This document shows, piece after piece, positions 15,646 to 28,615 of a stretch of 64,000 nucleotides of DNA. The position numbers and the translations under genes were made by a program. The first letter of the stretch is position 1. Each line of letters starts with the position of its first letter. The notes beneath the pieces were generated by a model, which saw nothing but the letters and a program-made list of their open reading frames with translations, was not told the DNA's origin and did not search any database. The stretch is taken from the NCBI GenBank assembly GCA_034638255.1, contig JAWPGT010000002.1:1860001-1924000 (forward strand), given 5' to 3'. This DNA comes from Coprinus comatus (Eukaryota; Basidiomycota; Agaricomycetes; Agaricales; Agaricaceae).

Positions 15646-17590
15646 CTAATTTGAGAGCTCGAAGCCGGCAGCGTGCAGAACAGTTGCAAACTAGGAAGTC
15701 TTTGAGTCAGAAGCACTGCTAAATAATTCGTGGAGCACCAACGTACCTGAACTTTAGCAATGGAGAACAGCTGCTCAAAGCTATAGCCCTCTCTATCGCT
15801 CAGATCACCTGTTAAACCAGTGTCAACTCTATGAAATCCTAAACAATGGGAATAAACATACCGCTGTTGTGATACATGGGGTCAGCAACTAAACGAAAAT
15901 GCATCAGTTATGATCGCTTAAACATAAATGATTTCAGTCTTACTTGGACCAGCACGTTCAAAGACCTGCGTTGACGGGAAACCTTGCTCATAGAAAGACT
16001 ACGAAATCAAATCAGTCATAAATTGACTAGCCACACAAAGCAAGCAGTTACCTGGTGATCACTGCAACAAGCCTAGAAGTAACAGATTCAGTATTCTGGG
16101 CTCACGGGAACTATTATTCACTCACAGGAGTATACCCAATGTGCAGCTCAGGACTATAAATGGCTGAAACATTGGCAACCAGCTGTGTAACCTCGGGTGT
16201 ACCAATGCTATATCAAACCGTAAACAATTACTCCTTCAACCAAAGAGAAAATAACATACATCTCAGGCAAACCAAGTTGTAGAGGTTCTCCAGGTACCTG
16301 ATAGGCCAACATATCCGCCTGAATCATCAATGTGACATTTGCATCAGAAACTCTCAGTTCCCCTAATCATGACACTTAGTAAAGCCTCAAAGGAACAAGT
16401 AAATAACTTTCACTCACGAGCATAAGCACGGCTACCCAGTAATCCTTGTTCCTCTCCCGCAAAAGTGCACAACTCCACATTAGTATGGAACTTGACACCT
16501 TTCCTGGCGATAGTACGTGCAATGGCCAAAATACTTGTTGTACCAGAACCATCATCGTCACCACCAGGAGCTCTCGTACTTCCAAATGATCCTCTACTAT
16601 CATAATGACCACTAATGATAATAGTTGAATTACTAGGCACAACCGACTCATATCGACTGTCCAACAACACATTGTCATCATCAACGACAGCCTCCAATGA
16701 TACATAAACTCGACTCACCAGACAACATTAGGTGCAACACCAATAAGGAATGGTTTCAATTGACACTTGGCACCGGTATCCTCGATTCTCTCCTTTATCC
16801 ACTGAGCAGCCTTGACAGCCCCATCCGAAAACGAATGTCTCGAAACAATCCCACTCTTCCCATCCTCTCCCGTCAAAAACCTAATATCATTCTTCATCTG
16901 CGCAATACTAATATTATTCACCACACCCGCAACATCCGGATTAAACCTAAGCTTCTTCAAAATGTCCTTCACATTATCAACCGCCTTCCGTGGAACAGGG
17001 ATAAATTGTTGCGGTTCCGAAGGTATAATCGTTGACTTCCAAAACCTAGGAAGAATCAAATCGATCCCTAAAGCCTCTTCAACAGGAACAGAAAGTAACA
17101 ACGCGTTGGGTATTTGATAAAGAACCTCATATCCTGTATATGCGTTCTCTTGAGTCGATGAAAGCACCTCCTGTTCTCCATTGATAAAGGATTGTGATGA
17201 GGGTATTGATGTTCCGATGTAGCCAAAGTGTTTGAAGAACTCGTCCATTGACTCCTTCTCCGCGTTGATAAGACTAGCTTCTACAGCTTGCTTCTCAATC
17301 CATACAAGCTGTTGATGCTGAGTACGCGTAAACTCAGTTATATGAGCTTGTTGCGCGAGGTCTGCGGACGTGAATGACTCGAGACATGCTGCGTCAGGAA
17401 GGAAGAGACTCTCTGTTGAATCCCAGCCAGACCGATAAGTACCGTAAAATGATTTGGACAAGCAGTCGGACTGAGAGAAAATATCCTGGTTGAAAGGTGT
17501 AAGTAGTAGGAGCGCTGCGGATGCAGCAGATGCGAGCGTCATAGGGGTAAGTACTTGAGTGAAGGTCTGACGCAATGTATTATGTGACAT
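15646..17590 (-). CDS. M28-family zinc metallopeptidase
   Basis: M28 peptidases are two-zinc aminopeptidases. All ligand and catalytic motifs can be read: GHYDSRG (His) near 16610, GGDDDGSG (Asp) near 16565-16540, GEEQG (Glu-Glu) near 16455, QADMLAY (Asp) near 16310 and CCSDHQ (His) near 16050. The start chosen is MSHNTLRQ at 17590; an in-frame ATG lies 30 nt upstream. A hydrophobic segment (MTLASAASAALLLL, about residues 17-30) suggests a signal peptide or anchor. A roughly 250-residue region of unassigned fold precedes the peptidase domain. The 3' part is split by many introns into small exons, ending ATVLHAAGFELSN. Substrate is unknown. Confidence 0.88.
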
Positions 17591-17673
17591 ATCACACGTT
17601 GTTGATATTACCCCGCTCAAGCGCTCAAGTATATTTCAGATATTTTAATCCCAGTTCAATGCTACTCTACACT

Positions 17674-19259
17674 TCAGAATCCCGCACTCTTTCGGATCGA
17701 ATTGACAAGAATATTGTTATGATCACCACCAGCTTCCCACATAGAGAAACCTCTCAAACCCTTCGACTTTATGAACTTCCCTTTAGCAGCGAACGACTGG
17801 GCATCATCATAGGAAACCATTATCTCTTTTTCTGGGTTATATACGAAAGGCTATGAATAGAGTATGTCAATGAATTATATCCCACAAGAGATATATAAAT
17901 AAAACTTACAGTTTGACTGCATGAGTCGAATATATGTGAGATCCCCTGTTTCACAGAACCATCACCATTCAAATATCCTTGCTCAACCAACCCCCAATAA
18001 TTAAGATTTCCACCAGCTGCCTGGGGCACGCCACAGGGATCAACTCCAGCAGCATCATCCCAAGAATCACCAGCAGGTCTATCAGCAGCATCGAATGCAG
18101 GATATAACGCCAACTGAGTATTCGAACCAGAAGCAAAAGCATCCTTTCTCCTCACTCTAAAAGAGTGTCCATAAGCAGGAACACCAAGAACAAGCTGATT
18201 CATCGGAATTCCAGCAGCATGCCAGAGTTTAACTGATGATACTGCAGAACCTGCCTGGTTTGCGGCGGTCGCGCAAGTGTCGTCAAGAGGACCGTTGGGA
18301 CCAACGGTAGGACTCCAAGATCCCCAAAGATCATAATTCATAATTGCAATCCAATCCAAGAGACCAGCGAATGCCTTGACATCTCCCAACGGGTTTCCAT
18401 CAGGACCCGCAAAGGGGACTGTGGCGGTTGCAGCAGATAAAATGAGTTTGGAACCAAGAGGATCTTTCCTGAGTTCCTTGAGAAGTGCGAGGAAGTTGTC
18501 TGTATCATGTGGGGAGATTGCATTACACCCAAGACCCTGCCTTCCTGGATATTCCCAGCTAAAATAAAAGAATCATTAGAGGTCAGAAGATCTATCACGT
18601 TTCATTTCGTAGCATATATTTACTTACTCGAAGTCAAGACCGTCCAACTTGTATTTCCGAGCAAAGTCCGTCAAAGTCTTGATGAAGTGAGTACGGTTTT
18701 GTGCCGAACCAACATTTTCTGAGAAGAATCTGGATCCGGTCCAACCACCTACAGAAACCAAAGCCTTCACACCCTATGAAGTAAATATGAAGTAAACATA
18801 TACTATATCAATATCAATAATCCCTAGACAATGAATGAGAGCTTACATGTTTCTTAGCTTCAGAAACAAACTTGGGAAGTATTTCCGGATTAGATCCATT
18901 CAGTGTCAACATTCTAGGATCGGGTGTAGTTTCCCTATAATACCAAAAAAAAAATCCATGTTAGCCTCCGTTCTAATAGCGCAAGAAAGGATAAATGGAA
19001 CCACGTACGCGAAAGAATAAGTCATATGAGTGTACTTGTTCCAACTGACTTTCGACAACGGGAATCCTTCAGTAGCATGCCAACCAGCATACCAAGTAAT
19101 CGCGACCTTTGAACCCGAACTATACATACTGCTAGGTGAACCATTACTAGAATGGCATTTTCCCTTTCCAACTGATAAACTCGCATCCACCTCAAGACCC
19201 TTCACACCCACAGCAAAGACCAACATGGTATAGCATAGCGTCTTCCCAAACGAAAGCAT
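17674..19259 (-). CDS. Secreted GH18 chitinase
   Basis: GH18 chitinases cleave beta-1,4-GlcNAc polymers by substrate-assisted catalysis. The protein starts MLSFGKTLCYTMLVFAVGVKG, a likely signal peptide. The barrel shows ITWYAGWHATEGFP (beta 1), the SxGG strand ALVSVGGWTG (about 18770-18740) and the catalytic motif DGLDFDWEYP. The last is split by an intron after the GA of GAC at about 18628, so the DxxDxDxE residues are all present. AIMNYDLWGSW is near 18340-18310 and GYDDAQS-like strand 7 (VSYDDAQS) near 17820. It ends SIRKSAGF at 17674. No carbohydrate-binding module follows the barrel, so a catalytic domain alone, acting in wall remodelling or nutrition, is inferred. Five or so introns. 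Confidence 0.93.
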
Positions 19260-19405
19260 CGTTTCAAGAGGTAAAACCGAATCGATACCAAGGACAAATA
19301 GTTATATGCGAACTTTCTTCCGTTCTTCAGAGAGAGATAGGGAGCGAATGAAGGGGGAGGAGAGTCAGCTGCAAAGAGAGAACCACGAGTGATCAACTTG
19401 AATGT

Positions 19406-19414
19406 CTTATATAT
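19406..19414 (-). promoter_or_regulatory. TATA-like box upstream of chitinase
   Basis: The minus strand reads ATATATAAG about 150 bp before the chitinase ATG. It is the only clear TATA match in this upstream region. The assignment is by position and motif only. Confidence 0.4.
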
Positions 19415-20579
19415 CTGTGGAAATGATAAATGTAATAACTTGGAACTTTGAATACGACAGGCTTCTTTGTGGGTTTGATGAGATGATGATTGCACGAAGA
19501 CTCCCAAGGCAGATGTCGACGAAATAGAACAGCAACGGTAGTGAGACAAACCAACCATCGTAGGCAACCTGTTATATTTATATCACAGAAGCCCAGCACT
19601 TTTCCACCTTCATCATACTTAGTAGGTTTTACCGGGTTGTCACACTAGAACCCAGCCTTCGGTAGTATTGCCGCCCACTCAGCCCACCATAGGGTTCATT
19701 TAAGTTTGTGTCATCAAGGTTGAATGAAACTTTCAATGAATGGAGGACACACACGGCGGATAAGAGAAGAAGGGTGTTGTAGAACATTACACATGAAACG
19801 GCGTCAATAGTATTCCCCTGAATCATCGAATGTGTTAGCCATAGCCCTCTCATGATGATGATGACGATTCCATCTCGTTATAGTGTCGAGATGAACGTTT
19901 AAAGCACATTTCGATTTATCCCATCTGCGCTTGTATCAACTGCACAACATCCATTCTGAAGAAACACAAGATCAACAGATTTTGGCTTCGCAGCTCCATA
20001 TGATCCACATGGTGTGTAGAAACTTGAGAGAAGAAAGAACTCACCACATGTTTCTGTTACCACATCGGCACGAACCATCCCTTCAGCGCGGTTTCAGTGT
20101 ATCTATGTTACAAGGAATGCCGGTTGAATAGCGCGCATTTTGTAATATTATCGTAGGAGGCAGTACTTCCCAGTTGATGAGTTTTGATCCAATCAGATAT
20201 GCAGTGTTATATATAGTCCAACCTATTTAATTCCCCCGAAATACCCGGCGTTGTCGCTTCGCCATGGCGGATCACTTAGATTTCTGAATAATTACTCCAC
20301 AATAAATCGTCGCAACTCATTGAGACGATTCCCTCCCGCGTTTTCAAACAGCCGAGGGAGGTCTTGCAACAAGCGAAAATGCTGTCAATTTGTTTCATTG
20401 TGTACTACGGCGAAGTCCCTATTTAATTCTCGAGAAATATCTGTCAGTGGACCGGTATTAAAACAAGAAATCCGAGGGAATATGCATAGAGCTGCACAGC
20501 CTTGCCCCAGTAGTATTGTAAACAGTAATGACTTATACAGCCCAAGTTGGAGACATCCGGGTATCATCAGAATATATCT
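19415..20579. other. Intergenic, chitinase upstream region
   Basis: About 1.2 kb between the chitinase promoter and the 3' end of the sugar transporter. Open frames up to 110 codons exist but have no recognisable domain and no intron-like continuation. I see nothing else in it. Confidence 0.55.
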
Positions 20580-23323
20580 TTAAACATCATCAATAACAGT
20601 AGCCTTCCCACTGCCTTCATCAACGATCGTAACCTTCCGCTTGACAAGAGATGCTTTAACTGGATTAGGGGCCTAATAAACAAAGGACATAGATATAATA
20701 ACTTTCATCAGAGAAGTAGTAAGATGTTAGATTAGTAGCTCCACGTACAGCAAAGATCTCATCCAATTCCTCGAGTGTTCTTCCCCTCGTTTCCACAACG
20801 AACAAGTAAACAATCAAACACTCAAACAAGTCCCATACAATATACACAATGTAATACTGCACAACAGGGTGGCTGTTAGACAAGAAAGCCAGAGAAGAGA
20901 TGGAAACACATACCCGCCATTGAATTCGTCCAAGGGCTATAGGACCGGCATATACATTAACAAAGCCAGCGCAACTCACTGCAAACGCATATCTAAAACC
21001 CCATTACCAAGTCCAACACAATTAATCTCGCATTTCAGACAAATATCACATCCACTTACACAGCCATTCCTTTAGCTCTGGTATTATACTCAAGCACTTC
21101 GGTTGGGTATAATGCTTGCATCGGTGTATATGCCAGACTGAATACGAATCCAAACAAGACTACGAATTGTAAATTTGTATCAGTACCAGGTCAAGATGAA
21201 ATCAAATGAACGCACATATAAATGCAATAGCAGCATTAGCACCAGCGGGATTGGCTCCATCAGCCCCCCATTTTGCCGTTAAACCAGTAACAATCGCCAA
21301 TGTACCAGCACAGGCAAATGTACCCCAGAACCAGATGGTTCTACGACCGACTATACAACATCTTAAAATCAATAAGGGTTGAGCGTGTGAAGGTGGAAAG
21401 ACGTACGTTTATCTGTTAATGTAGTTCCAATAACAGCACCAGTCGCCGAAACAATCGTATTAGCAAAATTCAAAGTGAGTAATTGATTTTGTGATTGTGC
21501 TCCAGCATTCCTAAATAAAATAGTCAAGAAGTACCCCAATCCGTTTCCAGACCATTGCTATAAATCACAAGTCACTTCAATATGACATTGAAACACCAAA
21601 TAACATAACTCACCCCAAAGAACGCCATAGTCAAAGCCATAAATGATCTATACCTCGCATTTCGAGTATTAAACAGTTCAGAATAGTCCCACCATCTTTT
21701 ATCTGAAGCATCAAGTTTTATAGCTTCTTCGTATTCCTTCCATTCCAACTTGACCAAAGGTGCATTTACGTCACCATTTCCATGATATTTAGCTAGAATC
21801 TTTAAAGCTTCTTCTTTGCGTCCTACTGCGATTAACCAACGAGGAGACTGTACAATATCGAATTTATTAATATATGCGTTTGGAAATTTTATGGAGGGTG
21901 TGTACTTCTGGAAGGAAGAAAGATCCTACGACGAGGATGGCAGCTGGTATGATTTGAATTGCCAGTGGTAACCTCCAAGAAAGCGTTGATTGACTTCGAC
22001 CAGAAGCAACAGTAATTCCAGCTAAAGTTCATCGTAGAACAATCAGGCTCAGATGATGGCAATTAATGATATGAGATACTCACTACAGAGAATTGAACCG
22101 GAATAATAAAATGCTGGAAGAAATGTTAGTATCATTCACACTTGAATTGTAATTTCTCGTGAGCACATACTATTGTAACTAGTAATAATAAGGATCAGAC
22201 ATTGAAATATGTGAAAAAGCGAGAAATATCACCCACAGTCCTGTTAAACGACCTCTCCACTAGAGGAATGCATTATCATCAATGAGTGAGTGAATCCAGT
22301 ATATGCGTAACAAGTTTACACACTTGTGGAGGTGACAATTCCACAACATACGAAGGAGCTGCTGTTGTAGTGATCGCCACACCAAACCCAAGAACAAATC
22401 GCCCAGCAAGAAGGTAGCTGACATTTTTTGCCACAGTAATAACAACTGCACCTAAGGATTTATATCACAGGGTCAGATTGTGAAGGTACCAATAACACGA
22501 TTGACATACCAATAATGATGATGAGACCTCCAATTGACTTTCACACACCAATGTGAGTATCTCTACAGTTGGAGTTAAAGAACACGAAACTTACCATCCC
22601 TCCCCGTCTTCCCAATTTATCTGCAATAGGTCCCGCAATCGTCACTCCGACAATCGTACCTTTATACGCTAATGAGATTGTTTCTGAAATACAATCTGAT
22701 CCCATATATACCTATTGAATACTGAGAATATAAAGTTTTAGCTATGTCTGGTATACCTATATCAGTGATTCACTTACAATGCCAAAGATAATCGCTGTAG
22801 TAGTTCCTACACCACCACCAGCGTCTGCGCCATCAATTCCGAAGTAATCCAAATATTGTCTAGCACGCACTCAGCATTGCATATACTTGGCATAATTACA
22901 AAATCGGACTACTCACACCATGCCATTAACAGCGCTCATAACTATAAACCAAAATCAAAATTAACATCTACAACCAACTTCTTAGCACATAAAAACAAAC
23001 TACTCACCAGATCCATCAAAACCATTTGACAAACTTCCCATAAACGCAACAAGCATAATAGCAAACAACTGTATCGACCTCCAATCCGTAGCTTTCAATT
23101 GTGGTCCAGTCGAAAGTGCCAAGGCATATTCCGCATTCATAACTTCCATAACTTTACCAGGTTTATTATGTTCCTTCTCGAGTGTGAGTGTTGGTACAGT
23201 AGCGATTTCTGTTCCTGTTTCATGCTCCTGTGAAGACGATGAAGAAGTGACCTTTTCCTTTTCATCGGCTTTCAAGTTATCGTTATCATTGTCCTTGATA
23301 TCCGACGGCATATTCGTTATCAT
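20580..23323 (-). CDS. MFS sugar transporter (hexose/lactose permease-like)
   Basis: A 12-helix major facilitator that moves sugars across the plasma membrane with protons. The start is MITNMPSD at 23323; MPSD at 23311 is the alternative. A hydrophilic N-terminus of about 75 residues leads to TM1 (FAIMLVAFMGSLSNGFDGS). Family signatures are a LGRRGG-type loop 2-3 motif near 22610, FVLGFGVAITTTAAPSYVVE in TM4-5 (about 22410-22330), SPRWLI near 21840, a central loop with WKEYEEAIKLD (about 21740), and the C-terminal ETRGRTLEELDEIF near 20790-20750. The tail ends VIDDV. It is unusually finely split, with roughly a dozen or more introns, and many exons are under 100 bp. The TRTLEE-type end motif suggests the fungal hexose/lactose permease branch; the actual sugar is not decidable. 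Confidence 0.88.
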
Positions 23324-24033
23324 CGTGATATGTACGTGTGTGCTGCGTGAGGTTCCCTCTCGAGTCTCGAGTATCAACACAGGATAAAGAGGAGGAAGCT
23401 TTGATAAACGCTTGAAGAAGCTTGAATGAAGGGGGGGATAACAAAAGATCAACTTCAAAAAGTAAAGTCATACTTAAAACCTTTATCTTTCGAACATCCG
23501 AAGGCCGCATAATTGCATCTTCAATCTCCCATGGTAGAAAACTCCGTTCCCAGCATGTATGCATTCCACATTCACTACCTTGTTCTTGTGACCAGGTTTT
23601 CCGGGATTTGTACAGAGGTGTATTTTAACCCCATTGATTGAGAATGTGCTTCTTGGAAACAGAAGTTCATGTTGAAAATATCACCTCTCATGGCTAATAT
23701 CACAGCATGGTCAATGAATATAGTGCATAGTAGCTTTGAAGATCTTGTGATGATGTGAAAGAAGTGTTTGGAAGTGGTTTGTACTGTGCATAGTACTACA
23801 GTAGACCAGTTTCCAAGACGAATGGAGTAAAGATAGAAGCAATGATTCAATGAGTGGCGGCGCGTGTGTGACGGTTGGGCGGGCCGCGAGGTAGAAAGTG
23901 CGGGGGAAAATAATCAGAAAGTTCAAACTCAAATCTGGTGACGAAAGCTGCGGAAAGGATGTCCCATGATGTAATGATTGATGGTCATTGATCGATCTAA
24001 TAATTCATTTCCAACCCCAACCCAACAACAACA
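23324..24033. other. Divergent intergenic region between transporter and SET gene
   Basis: Shared upstream region of two divergent genes. It contains only short open frames. No element could be assigned. Confidence 0.5.
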
Positions 24034-25581
24034 ATGGTTTTATTAGAACCACCTGAATATGTTAGACTCAAATGTTGGCTTTTCGAAAACGGAGGATATT
24101 TCAACCCGGTAACTCGTTTCAAATATTCAGGTATTTAAACCATCTGTTCATTCGCCTGTCCAAAAGAAAAATTGATGTTTATATCTGTATCTCATAATCT
24201 CAATCTTCCAAACTTAACTCCAAAAAAAAAAGATGGAGGAAGTAGGGTTACTGTTGCAGAAGATTTGCCTGAAGATTCAATTATCGTTACATGTCCTTTT
24301 TCTTTAGCAATCACCGAAGAATTGGCTCAAAACAATTTATCCAAACTTTTCTCAACTGAAAAAGCTGTTCGGTGGAATGAAAGACAATGGATTAGTACTT
24401 ATATTTCTTTTCATTGGATTCTATCCGATACCAGGTAAGTTATTCATTTATCCTTTCACACCTAGATGTTAACCAGACGCTAAACCAGACCAGAAGCTTT
24501 AGCTCATTACGAATACATCGAATCATTACCATCTCCAAGTCAACTACGAACTCCTCTACATTTCACAGACGAAGAATTACAAGCATTCCATGGATCTAAT
24601 ATCGAAGGTGCAACTATAGATCGTAAACGAGAATGGCAACAAGAATGGCAACAATGTCAATCTGTGGTCGCAGCACAAAATGATGTGTGGGGTAATGCAT
24701 TTACATGGTATGTTACCCTATCTATCCGACGTTAATCCTTCAACCACATTATTCTTTTTAGGGAACATTATCTCAACGCCGCGACATACATTTCATCCAG
24801 AGCTTTTCCTTCTGGCATTCTCTCACCTACGCCAACACTTCAAGCCAACCCCAACACAAAACCAATCCTTCTTCCCGGTATTGATTCATTAAACCATAAA
24901 CGAGGTCAAGCAGTTACTTGGTCTGTTACTTATCCCACCAACGATACCAATACCACCGATACCAACACCGATACCAATACGTCAGAAACAAAAACCAAAG
25001 AACCCACCATCTCACTTGTCTTACACACAAAAGCTTCCGCAGGCGATGAACTTTTCAACAACTACGGTCCTAAACCCAACTCTGAACTTATACTTGGATA
25101 CGGATTCTCACTTCCTAATAATCCAGACGATACAATATTACTCAAAGCACAAAATATGAGATGGGAAATAGGGAAAGAAGCTAAAGGAGCTGAAAAGCTT
25201 TGGAATGATATGTTGAAAATTGTGACTTTGCAAAATGAAGCTGAGGCTAAAGGTGATGGTGAAGATCATGATGAATCGGATGTTTTTGTGAATCAATTGG
25301 ATGCTTCTTCTATGTTGGAAGATATGGTTAATGAGTTGATGAAAAGATTACCTTCTGAAACTGCTCATCTAACTCCGGGTTTAAGACCTGAAGTAGGTAC
25401 AATGTTACGAGACTATATCCAAGGTACTGTATATTTCTTCCTTTTTAAAAATAAAATATAGACTGAGACAAGAAAAAACGCAGGACAACGAGAAATATTA
25501 GAATCACTGATTGAATATTTCGAACATAAAGCAACGGAAACGGAGAGATTAGCAAGAGAAGCAGGAATAATATTTGAGTAG
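24034..25581 (+). CDS. SET-domain lysine methyltransferase (SETD6/RKM4/LSMT-like)
   Basis: Start MVLLEPPEYVRLKCWL at 24034; stop TAG at 25579-25581. The architecture is that of the Rubisco-LSMT-like group, which methylates lysines of ribosomal or other non-histone proteins. An N-terminal SET half (GSRVTVAEDLPEDSIIVTCP, about 24240-24300) is followed by a helical insert. The C-terminal SET half has the cofactor motif SLNHKRG (about 24885-24905) and the knot-forming NNYGPKPNSELILGYGF (about 25060-25108). A helical substrate-binding C-terminal region follows. Introns fall near 24130-24230, 24434-24492, 24708-24762 and 25425-25483. An Asn/Thr/Asp-rich repeat (about 24940-24990) interrupts the SET core. 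Substrate is unknown. The RNF220-like gene follows on the same strand. Confidence 0.88.
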
Positions 25582-25797
25582 ATGCCTAATGGCCTGATCG
25601 GATCAAGGACAGGGGGATTTTGTTGGTTGGGTTCAATAATCAAATGATCGGACATAAGCAAAATTAACGCTTACTCTACACTTCATCCATTCGTCGATTT
25701 AGCAATCCATCCTTCACAGACTTCTATGACTCTTGCATGACAACTCTTGTGATCCTTTACGAAAAAACAAATTATCAAATAACAAAATACAAAAACA

Positions 25798-27600
25798 ATG
25801 GCCCTCTCTCAGATGGCAAAGTATGTATATGCACATTTTCTTTCTTTCTTACATGTTGAAGATTTATTTTCGTTTTTTTTTTTGCTTCTTTTTTTTAAGA
25901 GGCAAGAAACGTGCTTTTGATCAACGTGAAGATTATAAAGGCAAAAATAAAGAACAAAACCAAACTGAACCAGAATCAGTTACTCTCTGTATTAAGAAAC
26001 GTACGTAGCCCCCTTCTCTTTTCTCCGAAAAAGAAAACCTCATACTCACAATTCGCATTAAACACAACACATTCCTCATATTCATAACAGCCAAACGTGC
26101 AGAAACAAGACCATGTCCAGTATGCGATGAACAAATACCATTACGTCTAATGTCACTTCATTCACAACTTGAAAGTGAACGCGTCGAGTCTATTATTCGT
26201 CAAATTGGATCATCAGAACCTATTTTATTGGCTGAAGAAGTAGTAGATGATAATGGGTACGTTTTTTCATTTTTTATTATTTCCATTTCACAATACCATC
26301 GACCTTTTTTTCTAATTTAATTTATTGCTATTATAGAGCAGGACCAAGTTCAAGAAGTCGTCGATCAGCAGTTAAAGCACTTAAATCATTCACAACATCA
26401 TTCTCATGTTCATCATCCTTTAAAACAACTGAAGATCAATTAACAAAAACGATTTTAACAATCCAACGACATCGTAAACAACGACACGCAAAATTCAAAG
26501 AAATGGCAAAAGAGGAAGAAGAAGGATATTCTTATGAACGTCGTCGTTGGGCACAACGTACCAACTCAAATTCAAATTCAAATTCCAATAACATTAATGG
26601 AGATGATGAAGAAATAATTTGTCCTGTATGTTCAAGGGGTATTAGAGGAGATTTAGAAATCATAGATGCGCATGTGGATTCTTGTTTATATGATGAGGGT
26701 AGAAGAATGGAAGAAGAGAGAATTAGAAGAACTATGCAAGAAGAGGAAGATTGGATTGGAACACTTGTAGATGGATTACCGGATGGCATAGTTGGTCATG
26801 TTGGTAATGTACGAGGTATGTTGTGCCTTTTTTTTCTTTTTCTTTTCTTTCTGTTCCTCCTAAAAGCGAAATGAGCAAATGCTAAAAATATGGCTTATCA
26901 TTTTTTTTTTTAGGAACCGGGTTTCATACTAGGGATCCTACTTCACAAGATGTAGAAGATGAAATTGATATTGACGGAGAAGATCAAGCATATGGTGAAG
27001 CTCAATTCACAGAGGGAGATATACTTCCTGTAAACAATCATAATCCTCCATTCGAAACAAACGAAGAAATTGAAATTGATGATGAAGGAGACAGAATGGA
27101 TGAAAATGGTGCGGTACAAATGTCTCTAAGAGACTTGATTGCAGAAGGCAAAGTTATTCAACGACGGACACCTGAAGTTGAAGTTGATGCAGGAGAAAGT
27201 GGTGGTGTCGATGCTATAAAGTCTAAAGTCGATCAAGTCCTAGGGTTGGGAGACGCTGATAAAATGGAACTTGGGATACTTCGAGCGAAGAGAAAAGGAG
27301 ACAAGAAGGATTGATTTCTGCTTTGGAAGAAAAAATACAACAATTGGTATATTTATTCCCTTTTTACCCACATTCGAGATAGAACTCACGAGAAGATCAC
27401 AGGAATCATTACGCGTTTCATCTTCAACTTCTCTACTTTGTCGTATATGTTTAGATCCATACAACGAACCGACAGTATCAACAGGATGCTGGCACACATG
27501 TTGCAGGGAATGTTGGCTTCGTTGTCTTGGTTCGACAAAACTTTGTCCTATATGCAAGCGTATAACCGGCGCCATAGATTTACGACGTATATATCTCTAA
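25798..27600 (+). CDS. RNF220-like RING E3 ubiquitin ligase (reading frame disturbed near RING)
   Basis: Start MALSQMAK at 25798, with an intron just after, rejoining as GKKRAFDQRE. A Cys/His segment RPCPVCDEQIPLRLMSLH (about 26110-26170) and a second Cys/His motif ICPVCSRGIRGDLEIIDAHVDSC (about 26620-26690) resemble the zinc-finger core of RNF220. The C-terminal RING reads LCRICLDPYNEPTVSTGCWH and then CRECWLRCLGSTKLCPICK (about 27435-27560). The protein ends DLRRIYL, as RNF220 proteins do. It would ubiquitinate unknown targets. Between 27300 and 27380 the coding frame changes twice. The frame ending GILRAKRKGDKKD stops at 27314, coding-like ISALEEKIQQL follows one frame over, and the RING is in the third. 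No good donor explains the first change, so this may be a frameshift or an odd intron. A (NS)n tract lies at about 26565-26590. Confidence 0.8.
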
Positions 27601-28126
27601 ACACTTCCGTATTTTCATCTTGTCACTTTACGATAGCATTGTAGTATATTAATACCTAATACTTGTAAATATACGGTATAATGGAGCTCATATCTGGCCT
27701 TGTCATATCCACATTAACATTGGAATCGTAAACCTGCACAAAAAGGCGGTTAACACGAAACCAACATATGTTTCAGAGCACGAAAGGGAAGACCTTTCCA
27801 TGCTACCACGACGCATATAATCATTGCTCCAATCCCCCCAAAAACCTCAAATTGACATTGAGAAGAAATATATTAATACGTACCGATTCCTGATTTCCTT
27901 TAGAAACCTGACCAGCTCAGCTGTCACAGTAATTCAAGAGAGAGAGAGAATCATCTATTGCAGTATTAATATCGTACATGATATGCATGTTCGAAAGGGA
28001 TTTTGTGGTTCTGTAATTGTGGGAAGTTGATACCAGGGCGGCGGAGGATGTAGGGTAGGAATTGCGGTTGCATAGCAGAATGCATTAAAAAAAAACGCGT
28101 GTATTGAAGAGACCAAGAGCCGTTGT
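27601..28126. other. Convergent intergenic region, RNF220-like and TOM7 3' ends
   Basis: 3' flanks of two convergent genes. AT-rich, with short open frames only. I see nothing further. Confidence 0.55.
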
Positions 28127-28462
28127 TCAAGCAAGAGGGCTAATCAACCTATAGGGACAGGCATGTTATTTAGAAAGGCAAGCAAGTAAAGGAGAAAGAG
28201 ACGTACTTGATGAGCGACGGTTGGGGGTTGCTCCTTGTGAAGCCGACATAGATGATGAAAGGGATCCAGCCATAGTGGAGGACGGTCTATAAGAACGCGC
28301 AACAAATGAGTTGGTTTTGTATTTACTCGCTACAGGAAGAATAAACGTACGCGACCGACTTCAACAACCTTAGCGATGCGTTCCTACAGAGTCAGTCAGA
28401 ATCGTTGTCTTTCTCTACAAAGCAAGAATAATGAAACGAACCTTGGTATCTTCAGACGGCAT
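28127..28462 (-). CDS. TOM7: TOM7, small subunit of the mitochondrial outer-membrane translocase
   Basis: Tom7 is a single-pass tail-anchored subunit of the TOM complex that modulates its assembly and protein sorting. The gene is only 51 codons in four exons and is easily missed. Exon 1 is 28462-28442 (MPSEDTK). Exon 2, about 28381-28349, gives ERIAKVVEVGR. Exon 3, about 28290-28208, gives TVLHYGWIPFIIYVGFTRSN and then PQPSLI. The donor splits the AAG lysine codon as AA|GTACGT, and exon 4 (about 28149-28127) gives LISPLA and stop. The order ERI, HYGWIPFIIYVGF, NPQPSL and LSPLA is the Tom7 pattern as I know it from yeasts. It is divergent from eIF3f, with 153 bp between the two starts. Confidence 0.9.
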
Positions 28463-28615
28463 TGTTAGTAGTAGGTAGACTTTTGACCAGAAGCGTGACG
28501 CAAAACGAAGAGAGGCAGCACGGATGGACGGGTATAACCGAAGTAAATTCCCACGATATTCCATGCCATTATTGGGTTACCAATTGAAAAGATTTATCAA
28601 TCAGACTTCACAAAA

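Noticed and set aside
20251..20583. 110-codon plus-strand frame near the sugar transporter 3' end
   Set aside because: No recognisable domain, overlaps the transporter end, and no matching introns or upstream signals.
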